A stretch of 64,000 nucleotides of DNA from Hymenopus coronatus (taxonomy: Eukaryota; Arthropoda; Insecta; Mantodea; Hymenopodidae), in contig CM060900.1 of NCBI GenBank assembly GCA_030762935.1, positions 374,003,132 through 374,067,131 of the forward strand, read 5' to 3'. The position numbers and the translations under genes are program-made. The notes beneath the pieces are model-generated. The model was not told the DNA's origin and made no database searches. It saw only the letters and a list, made by a program, of their open reading frames with translations. Numbering within the stretch: position 1 is the first letter of the stretch; every line of letters starts with the position of its first letter. Shown here one piece after another: positions 21,948-35,749 of this stretch.

Positions 21948-22122
21948 TTATTGATTTTTCTTCTATTTCCAATATCTGTGCAATTTGTTCACGCTCTGAA
22001 GCATCTTCTGTTTTTGTTTCAACTTCTTTGAGAATTAGGGGTACTTTCATAATGTGTTGTACTGGTGCCACCAGCAAATCAGTGAGTTGAAGTTTCTTGC
22101 AGCGTGGATCTCTGTTACACCA
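21948..22122 (-). CDS. Exon 3 seen of PLEKHG-type RhoGEF: DH conserved region 3
   Basis: This exon of 175 bp opens in phase 0 with WCNRDPRCKKLQL and runs through DLLVAPVQHIMKVPLIL to the ending EIEEKSI. That core corresponds to the DH helix (consensus LLxxPxQRxxxYPLLL) that contacts the Rho GTPase, so this is the catalytic heart of the exchange factor. The usual QR pair is QH here and the usual R/K-Y-P is K-V-P. The acceptor is TTATTAATAG|TGG. The donor is AATAA|GTAAGT, leaving one base that is completed by the next exon to an arginine codon. A (TA)n tract of about 55 bp lies only 75 bp past the donor. The open frame continues into that intron, so a naive reading adds a spurious AT-encoded tail. 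Confidence 0.92.
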
Positions 22123-22139
22123 CTATTAATAAAAATATT

Positions 22140-25130
22140 ATAAATGATTGCATTCTCTGTGTTATATAGTTAAAGAGGTATATATCTATATTATATTGGT
22201 ATGTTTTATATACCTATAATAAGTTATATTAAAACACATCCAATATTTTGTGCACTAACCCTAAGATATGCTGTGGAAATTACAAAAAACACAAGTATTA
22301 AGTAGATACTCTCCCTTGGGATTCCTAATGACAGTTACTCTTGCACAGTCTTTGTTGTTAAAGTATGTTTTAACAGTCACCATGGGCATCCATGAGAGAT
22401 AAATGTTTCTTTATGGGTTATTTCTTTCTTCCAGTGATTTAGCGCTTGCTTCCCTTATGTTTTTCTTACCACTGTTCCAACACGTTAAGAAACAATTAAA
22501 ATAGAGTATGTATGTTGCAAAACCTATAGAAAATAAAATTTGCCAGATAACTCAGAAACTATTCTTTAAATATCCAAATTTCAATTCTTTGTCTACTTCA
22601 TTAAAATCACTCCTAGATCTCTCCAGTTTTCCTTATCTTTCATCCATTAAGACTTTATTGGCTTAATGAATACCTGCACCTATTCTGTGCTTTGAGATCC
22701 CAAATTTGGCATTTCTCTTTAGGTATTTAGTTTTACCCATATCTGAGTTATTGTTGAATGAATAGTATATATTGTTTTCCATGGTTCACATAAATTGCTT
22801 CTGAGTATTTGACCTATGAAGCACTTAAAACATATGTTAAAAGCTTCACTTAGAAAATGTACATGGCATCTGATTAATAAAATATTATTCAAGAAATAGA
22901 CTTCATGCCATTTTTAATTCCATGTCAAATATTCTTAATTCACATTTTGGAGCAGTCTTAAACTGTTGAAACTTCATGTTCATTTGTTATGGAATGCTTT
23001 CAGATATGTTTCTAGGAAGCTTATATGACCAAATGTATTCAGCATAATAGTAATGCTATGACAATAAAAACAATTGCACTAATGTTGACCTTTAAAATAT
23101 CTCAAGAAGACAGTATTTTAGTTTTAATTTTCGAATTTTCTTATTTTGTTTGGTTTCTTTCTAGAGTCGAGATAAGCTGACAATGAGGACAAAACTGCTC
23201 TTCAAAACATGTTCAAGCAGGTAAAATAAAGTAAGTGAAACTTATAGTGTCTACATAATGACAAATTACTCCAACTTTCTTTCTGGAGTTTTTTTTTTCT
23301 CTATATCCAAAAGTCCTGAAATCTAAATTCTTTAACAACTACATTTCATGTAGCACCCTAAGCATCATGAATTGAAAAACTGGTAAAACCATCATGCAAT
23401 AAGTTTGTCACAAAAAGCAGTTCTTCTCTTTTATAATGAACTTTTGTTTAGTATAATCTGTTTTGCAGGTGTTTTAACCATTGGCAGCTGTTAACCCTTG
23501 CTTTTATGTGCTTCATTATCATCAAGCACAGCATATGTAACTTCATGAAATGCTGCTGACGAGTTTTCATTTCTTAGTCATCATGAATGTAATACAGATA
23601 TGTATGTTCCTACAGATTTTCTTGGAATAGGAATCAGGTGAACAATACATTTTTTTGGCTTCTGAGAGCTGGTGTAACTTGTATCATCAGAAACTGATTG
23701 ATATATTCTCCATACAGTATGCTATTAGAAAGGCTGTAGATCATATAATACTCTTAAATTTTCTTGCAATTAATATAATATTTATTTCCTATTGTCAGTT
23801 CATATTGACTGGAAAATTTATAGCCAAAGGTGCTATTCAAGTTTTAGTTACTGTAAGGCTAAAGAGATATTGTATTTGGGCTTCTACCTCGTTAAATTTC
23901 TGGATACATGTTTTTAAATAAATGAGTTGGAAAGTGAATGAAATTTTATAAACACCTTTGAGCATATACTGAATTCAGTTTAAGAGGGAAACAGAAAATC
24001 TATAACATACATGATGCTACAAAAGAGGTGCTTCTTATTTCATAAAATAAAAAAAGCATGAACATGAAACATATTCAGCTATGTAAGGAGCAACCCTGCT
24101 CTTTTAAATGCTAGTACCAAGTCTGTGTAAATTCAGATTCAGCTTGAGTTTGTTCACTTAAATTCAGGTTACAAAGATATCAGACAAGTGAAATACAAAG
24201 TACTAATGAAATAAAAATTGAATAAGAATAATATAAAATATAGTCAAACATATGATAAATACTAAATAGCCCTAGGAAATATGGATCTACAAGGCATGAA
24301 GAAAAAAAAAACAAGGAAATAAAGTTTGCCCACTAGATATTCTTCTAAAGAATGTAAGTATTTTTAATGAAATATATCTAATATGCTGTGTAAATTTATC
24401 TCTGAACTGTAACTGTATAGCTTTGTACTGTTATATGCAAGAGAGTGAAGGCCTGATAGCAGAATATTTAGGAAGCATTTATGCCAGTTGTTTATGTGTA
24501 GATGATTTATTAGGCTTGCTATGTTTGCTGCATAAGCTCAACAGTTTTGATGAAGGTGTTATCCCAAGTAACTGTTTACCTGCTTACAAGTCTTGGACTA
24601 GTGAGATGAGATTATTACAGTGATGTTCATAACAACTTTGAAAGCTTATCTGCACATATAGCTTAGGCATATCAAAGTCAAGCTTGCTCATCTCTCAAAG
24701 ACACAAGCTGGATTTAGGTACAACAAAAATATAAGAAAGTATAGACCACTTTTTTCTAGTCTATTGCAACTAACATATATGTACTTTTTAAAGTTTCATT
24801 AGTAATGAAATTTAGTATGGTTTTGACATAAGGAGATTGTACAAATGGAATGTGAAAATCCATCATACACCAGCATGTCTAAAAATCTGATGTTGGGTTG
24901 AATAGGGGATGAAATGAGTTTAGACTATATGGTACAACAAGAAAATATTAAGAAGCATGGTTTTAAAATTAAAAAAAATTAAAATGTGTAATGCAGGGAC
25001 TATCAATCGCCTTAAAATTTAACCCATGCAAACCGAGGTGCAAAGTTTTTGTGTACCGTGCATTGGTCCAACTTGGCTTGGAATAATTCATGGAGGGAGG
25101 AGGAGAAGGGGAAGATAGGCAGAGTTTGCA
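22140..25130. other. Intronic sequence, no recognised features
   Basis: This is the first 3 kb of the 34-kb intron. A short plus-strand segment at 23165-23221 is flanked by TTTCTAG and GTAAAA like a mini-exon, but it has no recognisable product. Nothing else stands out. Confidence 0.4.
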
Positions 25131-25137
25131 TAAGTGT

Positions 25138-25141
<4 letters not shown>

Positions 25142-25213
<72 letters not shown>

Positions 25214-25325
25214 ACACACTACACCACCCTGCCACTGCTACCACCACCACCACCATCACCATCACCATCACCACTACCACCACCATCACCATCACTACCA
25301 CCACCACCACCACCACCACCACCAG
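25142..25325 (+). repeat. Compound microsatellite (GA)n-(CA)n-(ACC)n
   Basis: An uninterrupted (GA) run of about 69 bases is followed by a short CA run, then about 100 bases of ACC/ATC units. The low-complexity open frames across it (RERERE, TTTTIT, GGGG) are not genes. It abuts the degenerate Gypsy segment that starts near 25340. Confidence 0.97.
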
Positions 25326-25339
25326 CCTCCATCTTCACA

Positions 25340-27150
25340 GGCAAGATGTCACCCGACTCTGTCACTAGTTGGTAGGGATGACAGGGTTTATGTGTTGGCA
25401 AGCTCTTTGTCACAACAGGTGTGATTACAACAACGGCTGTGTATACTAGTATCAGGGCCTTGCTTGCTTTGTGTTCAGCAGTCTATGAGAGAGACTGTCA
25501 TCCACTCTTCTGCCCAAGATCTGTATCGGCACTCGAGGTAGTGGTGAGGACGGGCCCAATGTGCTCCTCACCATACCAGTCCTTACTCATTTTCCGCCTG
25601 CCCATTGACTTGGTGTGGACAGTCCTTTACTAGATGATTTGTCTTGTGGCACCCCCAGCATACACCACTTGATGGTCATCATTGTTGTCGCCGTCGTTGT
25701 GATCATCGTTGTCTCTAGGTTGTTTCTCTATTCCTGTCATAGCGAATACCTTTGGTCTTACAGGTAGGCGCAGTTGTTATCTTAGCCGCTTCCATCTTTA
25801 ATGCGGCCATTAACGCCTCATGGATTGTCTTATAATTGCCAAGTAACAGGCACTTCGTATCTAAGGGTCATGAACCCCGCCAAGGAATAGGCTGCTTCCT
25901 GAGAAACATAACTAGGCAGGAGGTTCACTACCTATTGCCAGCATTAAGCTGACAAGCAATAGAATCTGAAACCCTCTAGAAAGGAAACTTCACTTTTTTT
26001 TTTTTTTTTTTGCAAACTACAATGAGTGAAGGCATAGTTGACACCTTATATTTAATCATCACAAGAAGAATTTTAGGTAAGACCGATTTAAACCACCCAC
26101 AAGATTTTCAAGACAATATTATAGGAATGTACCAAATGTCAGCAGTAGCTGTGAAACAAAACCTAACATACAATCTAAATCCCTGCAGATGGTACAGCAA
26201 AAGAAAAGCCAAACTTAATTCTAACAAATTTGTTTAGTTAGTCATTGGCATAGAAAGTGAATAGCAAAGTCTCAAAACTCAAATAGAAGACTGCATGCGG
26301 TACTGGATAGCCACGTAAGCATTTTTTAAAATCTTGTGCATTGCATATGCCCTTCATTAACTGCTAAATTGCAGGACAAACTCCTGTGTCATATACCCTA
26401 GCTTCTGCAGCCTTTACTTAAGCTGTGGTGGTAGGCTGTCGAGGGCCCCCCTCCCATTCAACATGTCTCTGGACAGCGCCAATGTCAGAATCAAATTTAA
26501 TATTTCTGCCGCCCAAATCTGGAGGCTGGCTATGAGCTGTGCAGCTTACTCCTCTGCTGACCATCTCTTAGAGGTGACAATGGCGCAAACTGTGAAAGAC
26601 TTCAAAGTTTGATGTCCCATCGTATCTGATATGCTTGATATGTGCGGCTCTTGTGTCACATCCTCGTATCTCTAAATTCAAATCCTTAAGGATTCCTTTG
26701 AGTAGTTTTTTTCTACCATAGCATCCAGTTCTTTAGTGCTGCCATCGACTCTTATGCCCAGGGCATTAAGCCTTTGGCCATGATCTTTCCACCTTTCCAT
26801 CAAGTTCTTCCATGCCCTTCATGCTGGCCAGTTGTTCGTCAATTTTAGTGGACAACTCCATCTACAGCTTCTCATTTGTAAATTCCTTTCTTCTCCCCAT
26901 CCTCTCTGTCCTGGATATCAACTTCTATCCATACCTTCTCCATTTCAGATTTTGTTTCCTTGATGTGGATTCCACTTTTGTGCCCATCTTCTCTATTTCA
27001 GATTTTATTACAGTCTCCATCTTCTCCATTCCAGATTTCATTTCTTCAACTCCAGATGTAATTTTCTGTTCCATCTCCTTTTTTGCAGAATCCATTTTCA
27101 TCTTAATTTTAGCAAGAAAAGTTTCATCATATCTTTCATTTTTGTGTTCA
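25340..27150 (-). pseudogene. Gypsy (csRN1-like) gag and protease-region remnant
   Basis: On the minus strand a glutamate/lysine-rich coiled-coil N-terminus (27.15-26.8 kb) leads into capsid-like sequence with PSYVSQEAAYSLAG. A frame-shifted CCHC zinc knuckle follows, CWGCHKTNHLVKDCP, near 25610-25660. Further on, LPTHKPCHPYQLVTESGDIL resembles the aspartic-protease region of the same family, although no clear DTGA is seen. The gag is similar to the copy at 52.8-54.0 kb. It is broken by many stops. A T run of 18 at 25993-26010 and about 370 bp of unrelated sequence after it split the capsid segment, consistent with a later retroposed insertion. Confidence 0.75.
25993..26375 (-). mobile_element. 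Putative retroposed insertion inside Gypsy gag
   Basis: The capsid reading is continuous in similarity up to about 25.98 kb and resumes at about 26.38 kb (TQEFVLQF). The intervening stretch starts with a T run, meaning an A tail for a minus-strand copy. No coding domain, tRNA boxes or clear target duplication were found, so the identity is open. Confidence 0.35.
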
Positions 27151-27159
27151 ATCTTGCAC

Positions 27160-27566
27160 TAGTGCAATAATTTTTTTTTTAAATTCTAGTTAAAATAAAT
27201 TTCTTTATTTGAATGCTGCAAAACCCCTTCTTATGACTGTTATTTGAGTGCTTTAACTGTCTCTCTAAATGAAGTGTACACTCTGAAGTCATTTTCAAAA
27301 CTCCATTCCCATGGGACTGGTTGTCCTCTCTTCATACCTCCTGATTATGTAGCAAGGGTCATTATGTATGTGTATATATACACATGGGTATGACCATGTT
27401 ACATGTAGGTGTGACTTTGTAGGGCTTTGATGTAGACCTGCTTGCTCACATGTAAAATTTATGAACACCAGCAACACTGCAGTGGAAATGTTTATAAGAA
27501 GCCTCTGCACATGTACAACAATTCATTGTTGCAAAATTATGGGTGCTTGCTCATGGGCATGTAACA
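27160..27566 (-). repeat. Putative 5' LTR of the Gypsy copy
   Basis: Upstream of the gag, the minus strand from TGTTACATGCCCATGAGC (27566) to a TTATTGCACTAGTGCAAG junction near 27160 has the position and size of a 5' LTR. It includes TATATATACAC and AATAAAG strings. It is too diverged to align clearly with the LTR at 54.2 kb. Confidence 0.4.
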
Positions 27567-28544
27567 ATCTATTGGAAAACTATATGTGCATTTAAATCTA
27601 ACTGAAGAGTTTTTCAGTCAAAATATTTAACTGCAGCCACAGAGAATAATATAGAAATGTATACATATTGAACAGCAATTGGCTCATAGTTAAAGATAGA
27701 GGTATCATGTTTTCAAATACTAATAGTAATTTTTTTGTATGAGTAATATCTCCACTTTGGCTATTATCATACCTATTAGGCTGTCCCAAAATATAAATTG
27801 ATTTATATACTTTGTATGCCTTTGGAAAGAAGAAGGTGGTTGTGACAGTAGTGTTGATGGCCATAGTGGTGGTGCTATTGGTAATCTCCTGTTTAATGTT
27901 TAACTAATAAGACTTTAAACTTAATGAAAGATTTTAATTTAATTTTACTGATTATATTTAGTAATCATTATTTCCACAACATGTCTTCCCAAATCACTCA
28001 AGAATGTCAGAACCAGCTAGACCTTTATGATTACAATTTTCTCCACAAGGAAGTGTTTCTGGCAGAATCTATGTAATGCTGGAGTTGTTAGTGTATCTTT
28101 CAGTTTTATCAGGGGGATAGACAAAAGTGCATTCTTCTTATAAGGGTATAAATTGGAGGGGACACTTTGCATACTGCAATCTATAGGAAATCTATTATGG
28201 CTACCACCCCCCTCAGGAGGGGACGAAGTGGAGGAACCACAGGAGGCTACAGACTGGAAGAAGACAGACCATAGAAGCATATTGAATTTCCTAAGAGTTC
28301 CATGCCCAAAGATCCATCCTACTACTGGAGCTACCCAGAGAGGGTGATGAATGACCCATTCTACAAAGCAACCCTCCAGTATCCAAAGGGAATACTTTTT
28401 CCTTTGAGCGACTATACATGCCATCTGTGTGGCTCCATCCAATGCCATGAAACCTAGAAGCAGACCTGAAACACGAGAAGGAAATGGGATGAAAGGGTAA
28501 TTATGGCAAGAAAATTATAGTAGATGAGGAATAGCTATGAAAAA

Positions 28545-28625
28545 CCCAAAGTTGAACCTGCGACTTTCTGAATGTAAGTCTCATCCACAGGCTCACCTTG
28601 CTTCTTGGGTGCTCCTGTTACCTTA
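28545..28625 (-). repeat. Degenerate tRNA-like (SINE-head) sequence
   Basis: On the minus strand, GGTGAGCCTGTGGATGAG (A-box-like) is followed about 35 bp later by GCAGGTTCAACTTTGG (B-box-like). The spacing suits a tRNA-derived SINE head, but no body shared with the other SINEs was recognised. Confidence 0.3.
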
Positions 28626-28779
28626 AATGTATGGTAACCATAATGGACCTCCAAGTTGGGGCTATGCAATATATTAATGGCCTATCATATTATAATTAGA
28701 CCCTCAGAATGGAACTGAACCAAATAGGACAGTGTTTTCAAATAAGAAGTTAGTTAGTTTTCTTATGGTTAACAATGTG

Positions 28780-31700
28780 GAAATAGATTTGAAATGTTTA
28801 CTCTTGTTTATCTACCTTTAAGTATGTTTTTATATACTGCCTAGTGCATTTAATAATGTTATCTGTGTTTAAAATGTTACTTTTTAAGTTACTTAGCAGC
28901 GAGATTGTTCTCATGGTATCACTTGATTTGTATGAAAATATGTTAATCAGCTAGTGGAAAGGTAATAACCATTCATTTCAGAAATGCTGATTTTTTTTAG
29001 AATATTACATCCCAATATTTGACTGCATTGGCCATTATAGGTTATAACTGAATATAACTCAGTGCAATAACAAACAGCTTCCTGCAATAATATGGTCAGT
29101 ATAAATTCAAACATGGGTTTGAAATGGCTAAACTGTTTGATGATTAAGCCTTCATGTACCTACATATTAAAGGCAATATCAGGGTGTCTGGGTGCCTTGT
29201 GTAAAAATATACCTATATATTTTGTGAGATATAGCTGGCTCATCATTGAGTCCAAGGATCTTAAAAATTCTTTTCAATTTTAAAGCTATTTGTGACTATA
29301 GCTTTCATATGTGTCATTATAAACTTTTATATATTCAGGAAAAATTAAATATTCAGTATGTATAATAATTAGAGTTAAAGCAAGGATAATGATAATTTAA
29401 TGAAGCAGCAGACACAATGCATAAATTAGGGAGATTATTTGTTATAAAAGCTAAATAATATTCAGGGAATTCTGATCATTTTGTACTTTGGTTACTAAGT
29501 GATGATAAAATCTGTCTAATTTAAACTTTTGTGGCCTGCAAATTAGCCACAAAAATCCTGAAGTTATGAACTTGAAAAGCCGTGTTCATTGTTTTGTTTC
29601 TTCATGATGTGCATTACACTCTTAATATACTCCCTGCATGAGAGTACGGCTTGCATTCCTGTTTTGTCATATGAAATGCCTATATGAAAGGTATCTAAGT
29701 GCTCCTATGTTGAAACTCCAATTGTTTACAAGACCTTTAGACAAACTTTCACTTTTACGAGGATTTTCAGGCAAAAATATAGTAAAGAAAGAGATTTTTA
29801 AGACTCTTAAAACTTCAGGTTACATATTATTACTTTGCATCACTGAACTATTAAATAATTTCTGATAAATTTGATTACCAAATAAAATTGATTTTGTCTC
29901 TTAGTTTTTTGCATTATTTTATGCATTACTTCTATTTCTTTAAATATGAAGTTTTGTTTAACAATCTGGATGACATTTTTTGGAAGCCTCGATACAGATT
30001 GTCTCAAGATCCAAAACATTCAGTTATTGTGCAATGTATCCAATGTATTTAAAGATGTTGGAGCATTCTGTTGATTTAAGAAACATGTACTATAAACTAC
30101 AAAGTTTGAACATAAGCATAAAACTGGTCCTATATATCACTTTAGAATAATTTATTTAGCTTGGCTATTTCAATTAATTTCTTCTTTACTTGTATCCACT
30201 TGATGGTCATATACACAATGAATTTTCTACAAGGAGAACATTAGTTGAGTCATTTTTAAAGCTGTTGGTAGTTTAAATAATAGCAGATTTTTTATTAATC
30301 TTCAAGAATTTTGTTACTATTTATGTTTATTGATTCAGTTACATTCATTAGTTGTTAACCAATATTGATCTTCTTTCATTTCCTATGCTCTGTTGTTTTC
30401 CATGCATAAGGGAATACTGTATTGTCTGCAGTTATAAATTTGTTTTCTACTTTTGTTAAAAACTCTTTCTGCTTTGATTTCTTGACATCTGTTTAGTTAG
30501 ATGGAGTGATTGATTTGGCATTAGTTTATATAAAATATGTGTACTTATTTATATAAACTAAATGCTAGCATTATCCATTCTTTAATATAAACTGTATTAT
30601 AACAACTATTATTGATCTAGACAGTATATTTTAAAACACCTGGAAGGTAAATCACATGTTTAATACGTTGTACTAGATTAATTGTTATAAGCACTATAGG
30701 AAGTATCATTTTCAGTACAAGTATAGGTTTGGTTTATTTTATGTATAGCAGTAGAAGTCATGTCAAAATGCATTCTTGCTCATGAGTATCATTTGTGCTT
30801 CTCATTTTCCGCAGGCATCATAGTTATAATGGATCAGAATAGCATAATGATTAAGATTTGTTGTGCTATGTTCTTTAATGCAGAAGTTCCTGGCTGATTT
30901 GATTATTTTTGGAAGATAACCTCTTTTATAAAGGTAATTCATGACTATTAATAATTACTTTTACAAAGAGAATGTGTATTTATCTCCCTTTTAATTGGAA
31001 CACCCTAATCCTTAAGGTTTCAGAAGATGTTTATTAATGGTGTGTTGCCATTAATAGCATGTAATTGCTATGTGAATCCATTTGAGTTTTAGTTCCACAA
31101 TAGTACATATGTTACATACTATATACATACCACATCTCTTTCTCTTCAGAATGATCTTATGGTTATATAGTAGTTATTCTTGCAAAATTACTCCTGCATT
31201 ACGAGTATAAATGGGAAAAGTGATTTGTATAGCATGTCAGTTATAGAGTTTTCAAAAAGTAGTAATTTATTTATTGTAGTAATTCTCCTTAACTACTGTG
31301 GAGGAAATTTATGTCAGGTACTCATTAATGCCTGCTCTATAAAGTAAATCACTCCATTATTATATTATTGTAAGTAAACTATGGAATGAAGAATACTCTG
31401 ATGAAACATTTTTGTAACAAAAGTCTTTGTAATTTCAGAAAAAGTGTATGATTTCTGTTTGAACATGAAAGTATACTCAGCAATCATCCTAATTCATTTC
31501 TCATTAATTTACATATGAAGTACATAAATAGAAATTTACAGTAAAAAAATAATCCTATGCATTTTTATGACATATACTTTCCACGTGTTCTTTAATGGTA
31601 ACTATTTGCATTAGCTTGAAAGTTTTCACTAATGTGAGCATGAATACACTATTGCATCTTCAGTTCTTTAATACATATATTGCACTTACAAGCATGTAGC

Positions 31701-34700
31701 ATTCAGCATATGTAGTGCCTTAAGGTGAAGTTTCAATTCGTATTTTTGTATATTAAGTTTTGCAGATAATCTTACTTATGGTAGAGCCTCTAGTGCTCAT
31801 GTATTGTTATTATTGTATTGTCAAAGTTCAATATACATTTAAATAACTTGCTAAAAATCCTCTTAAGTCTTTCTTGTGTTTGCCAAGGAATTCTGTAATT
31901 GTTTTCTATGCTATTTTTAAGCCTGATTTGCACACATCCAAAACTGCCTTCAAAATATAATAGTAGAAATGAAGATTGCAAGCTTGGTTTAGAACCTTAC
32001 TGATGTGGAAAGATTCTTGCATTCTGTTTAGTAACATTTCTTCTTGTTGCATGAATAAACTGAAACAGGAATTGGATATAATTATAAATGTTCAAATGTT
32101 GCTGATATGCAATCTAATGTATAAATCAGATAAGCAAACACAGCAATTTCCCATTTGAGTATTAAAAATTATTCAAAGAGTGGTTACGTTCATAATTACT
32201 GCTCCATAAGTGCTTCTATTTTTCTGAATAACTTCTTCTGGAAAGAAAAAAGAATAATTTTCAGATCCAAACTCTCTTGAAACAACAAAGACAAGTAATC
32301 CTTGGAATTAGCACTTATTATGATTATGCATAAACGTTTAGTTAACTTGGTACAGCAATGCCATGTTTTGCTGTAGAAAAGTTGCTAAAAGTTGAAGCAT
32401 TGTTTCAGTTATATATTTTGGTATCCAAGGTTGATGATGAAATTGAGAGCATATCTAATAAAGCATAACCTGTTTACTTTGAAATTTTTCAGATACTTCA
32501 TGGGGAAGAACAGTTTCTTAAACTGGTATAGAAACTCTCATATATGTGCATGAGAATGTAAAAACACATAATAATTTTATCTTTGCAGCAAAGAGAATAT
32601 CAATCACTTCACAAGTCATTAAGAAGTATTATGTAACATACTTTGTTACACTTGCTACTTTTTCTTTCTTATTTTTTTCTTTCCTTATTTTTCTTTCTTT
32701 CTTATTGCAGTCAATTTCAATGTTTGTACAATATGGATTTTGCTTGTGTTCGTAAGCTTATTTATAGAATTTATTCATTAATATGATTAGTTCATCCCAA
32801 GTGAGATCCACTTCTATTTCACATACTTATAGCAAAATATTTCATATTCAAACTTGCATTCTAGTTTTTTATCAGTAATGGGCTATGTTATCACTTGTTG
32901 CAGCTTTCAAATAATTGCTCTTGTATAAGAAACACATTCTATTTTTTTCCAGTTTTTAATCATTAATGTGTTTATTTTTATACTATTCCTTTCCTAAATT
33001 TAGTGGCTTTATGAAAAATTAGGTGATGTTTTCCATACTGAATGGCTTTAAATAAATTTCTCAGATTTTAATCATATTATTCCAGTCATTCATTTACATT
33101 TTTTCTGCATAAAATGGCTTCTGTAGTCATATTTCTATTTCTATTGCATGTAGAGTGAAGAGTTTCATAATCTTCCCTCCATTGGCTCCTTTTGTGGAAT
33201 TGTTTGATATTATGTGCACTTTACTTGTGTATATCCATTTTTATATTTTGAAATACATAATTTAAAATCTTCTTATTCACATACTTTAATATTTTTAAAG
33301 TGTCTATGTTCTTCATTCCTCATCCAATACCCTGGAATTAGAAAAGATGGTAAGTTTTTGTTGCTGAGTGATGTAAATAAGTGGAGGTCTAGTAACAAAA
33401 ATTGGAATTATATCACTAGAATATCCAGTGATATATAGGTCTATATGAATATAAATAACATATAAATCCATAGTAAATCTTTAATGTAGTAAAAAGGGGT
33501 ATAATTCATTTTAAAGTATTGTTTACAAACCTCTCTTACCTAGGTCATAACCAACAAACTGAACCTGAATATACAAGTAAGTTTTTAACATCACCTGAAA
33601 CTGATATAAAATTTACCTATATTTAAGAGAGAGAGCATAAAAAGAAACAAATGTGACTCACAATCATTCTGGCACTCTATAGAAAAGTAATACCAACTTT
33701 TTTGTAAGTTTCTCAAAAAGCTATGAACATGCAACAAATATTTAATTCATTGTCATAAACACGCATTAATCTGCAGTTTCCCATAGGTGTGACTAAAGTA
33801 AGATTTCTGTGAAGTATTAGGTTATATTTTCTATCTTTTTATGCAGCACATCATAGCGTTTCTTAGAAAAAATGTATCCAATATAGTAAAAATATGAACT
33901 TGAACATTCTTTTTGAAGGCCAAAGGAGACACTTATTTGAATGAGATGCAATTAAGAGATATTCAAGTGTTCTTATATGAAAAGCAACTGCTATTGATAT
34001 GAACCCTACAAACACTATCTTTGTTAATTTTTTTTCTACTTCCAGCAAGTATTTTAATAATAGTCCTCAGGACAAGACATCAATAAATCTTGGATGCCAG
34101 TGATGTCTGGCTGGCTATAATTCAATTTCCTTTGAACTGCTGGAGAATTTATGCATTGTATCTTCTTCATCAGAAAGCCGGAAAATATTTCCTATAAACT
34201 TAAAATAAAAGTTTAACATTCTACTGGCATTAAAAAGAATGTGTGGTTGTGCTATTTGGAGCCAGATTTTTAGATTTTAAGCCCTTGTTTTTTTTTTTTT
34301 TTTCATGCTAATTAGAAAGTTTTAAATTTCCCCTTCTTTTTGTATGTTTCCCTAGAGATGCTTATGCTTGAAACTTTTTGAATTTAAAATGATCCAAGTA
34401 AAGAACCTTAAAAGATCTAAAAGCGCTAAAAGCTATTATTTTTTCAAAATCAGTGAAAGAATGTGTACATTCTTCAATTTAGGGTAGTAGTTACTCACAA
34501 GAATGCACCCTCTACTATTAAATCTCACACATTGTTTCTGATATTACTGAGATCAATGCATATAAAACAATATGGTGAACTATTTCCTAAAGGAACTATC
34601 AAAAAGCTACTGGAAAAGCAATATTCACATTTGGATTATGAGTGGGTTTCTGAGAGTAGTTAGGTTTTTGATTTAATCAAAGCTCATTGCATAGGCTGTT

Positions 34701-34980
34701 GATAGCCTTCTGTTGATTTTTAAACCAGGATGTGAAACTTATAATTATAAGGGTGGTCTTCTAACAAACTGGTAACTCTTAAACAAAACATGAAAGCATG
34801 CTAAAATATGTAATACTGTTACAAAATGCATTCCCTTAGGATGCGCTGTTGTTTTTCTTTCTGTTTGTCTTTTTGTAGAAAACTGCCGTAATGCTAGAAA
34901 GTACCCAAGTATTTAAAAGTAAGAAAATGCATTTTGGCAGAAATAAGATCTGGCTTATAATGTGCATGTAGTCTGGAAAA
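28780..34980. other. Intronic AT-rich sequence, no recognised features
   Basis: Six kilobases of CpG-poor AT-rich DNA. I found no exon, RNA gene, transposase or RT motif, and only short homopolymers such as the T run at 34289-34304. Confidence 0.4.
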
Positions 34981-35749
34981 AGCTTGCATGTGGCTATGTA
35001 AGGTAACTCACCTGGTGGTAACTGCTTTATCATTGCACTGACCTTGCAGGCAGGGGAGTTTTTGCATTCTGATGATGCTAAATGCTACACCTGACACCAC
35101 ATTCCACATGTGCAAAGCTGAGGAACCAGACAAAGATTGTCCCACAATGATTCTTCCTTTCCCTTTTAATTCACTTCTCAAGTCCAACCCCAAAGTGTAA
35201 TGTGACCCATGTTGAAGAGTTGACATATTATGTTAAAGGGAAAATTTTGTCTCTGAATACCATGCGACCTCTAGAGCCTCCAGGTAAGTGGGTGGACCAT
35301 CCTTTCCCTAACTTCTTCTGGAAGTTACATGGAACCAACAGAGGAACCTTCTTTATCTGAAGTACTAAGACATCAGAATTAACATCTATGGAGACAAATA
35401 AGAAAGCTCCCATGGAGCAAGCTTCAGTAATATACTTACGGATACCATCAACAAATCTGAGGAGGAAAACTACATCCAGAAGAAGAAGAAACATATCTTA
35501 AAACCCCCAGCTCCTGGCATCACTGGGAAACTAGATAAAGCCATAACAACTGGGACAACTAAAGGTTAAATCTGTCAAACTCTTTGGGGCTCAAAAAAAA
35601 GAAAACCATGAAGAGACTGGCAAAACAGGGGATTGAATTTGATTCAAAAAAGTGGAAATCAGACAAAAAGAAGAAACCTTGATTGGCTGAGGGAGGGGAA
35701 GAGATCAAACACCTGAAAGTCAAACTTCCACATCAGAGCAACCAGAAGT

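Noticed and set aside
23165..23221. Mini-exon-like segment between TTTCTAG and GTAAAA on the plus strand
   Set aside because: It lies on the opposite strand to the host gene, has no recognisable peptide and no partner exons.
24423..24623. 66-codon plus-strand frame with leucine-rich content
   Set aside because: No domain, splice context or repeat family supports it.
25049..25375. Long open frames across the GA/ACC tract on both strands
   Set aside because: They consist of RE/SL/TT/GG dipeptide or homopolymer runs produced by microsatellites and have no other content.
28017..28448. 143-codon minus-strand open frame
   Set aside because: No domain, no suitable splice sites and no family resemblance; it probably runs through a decayed repeat.
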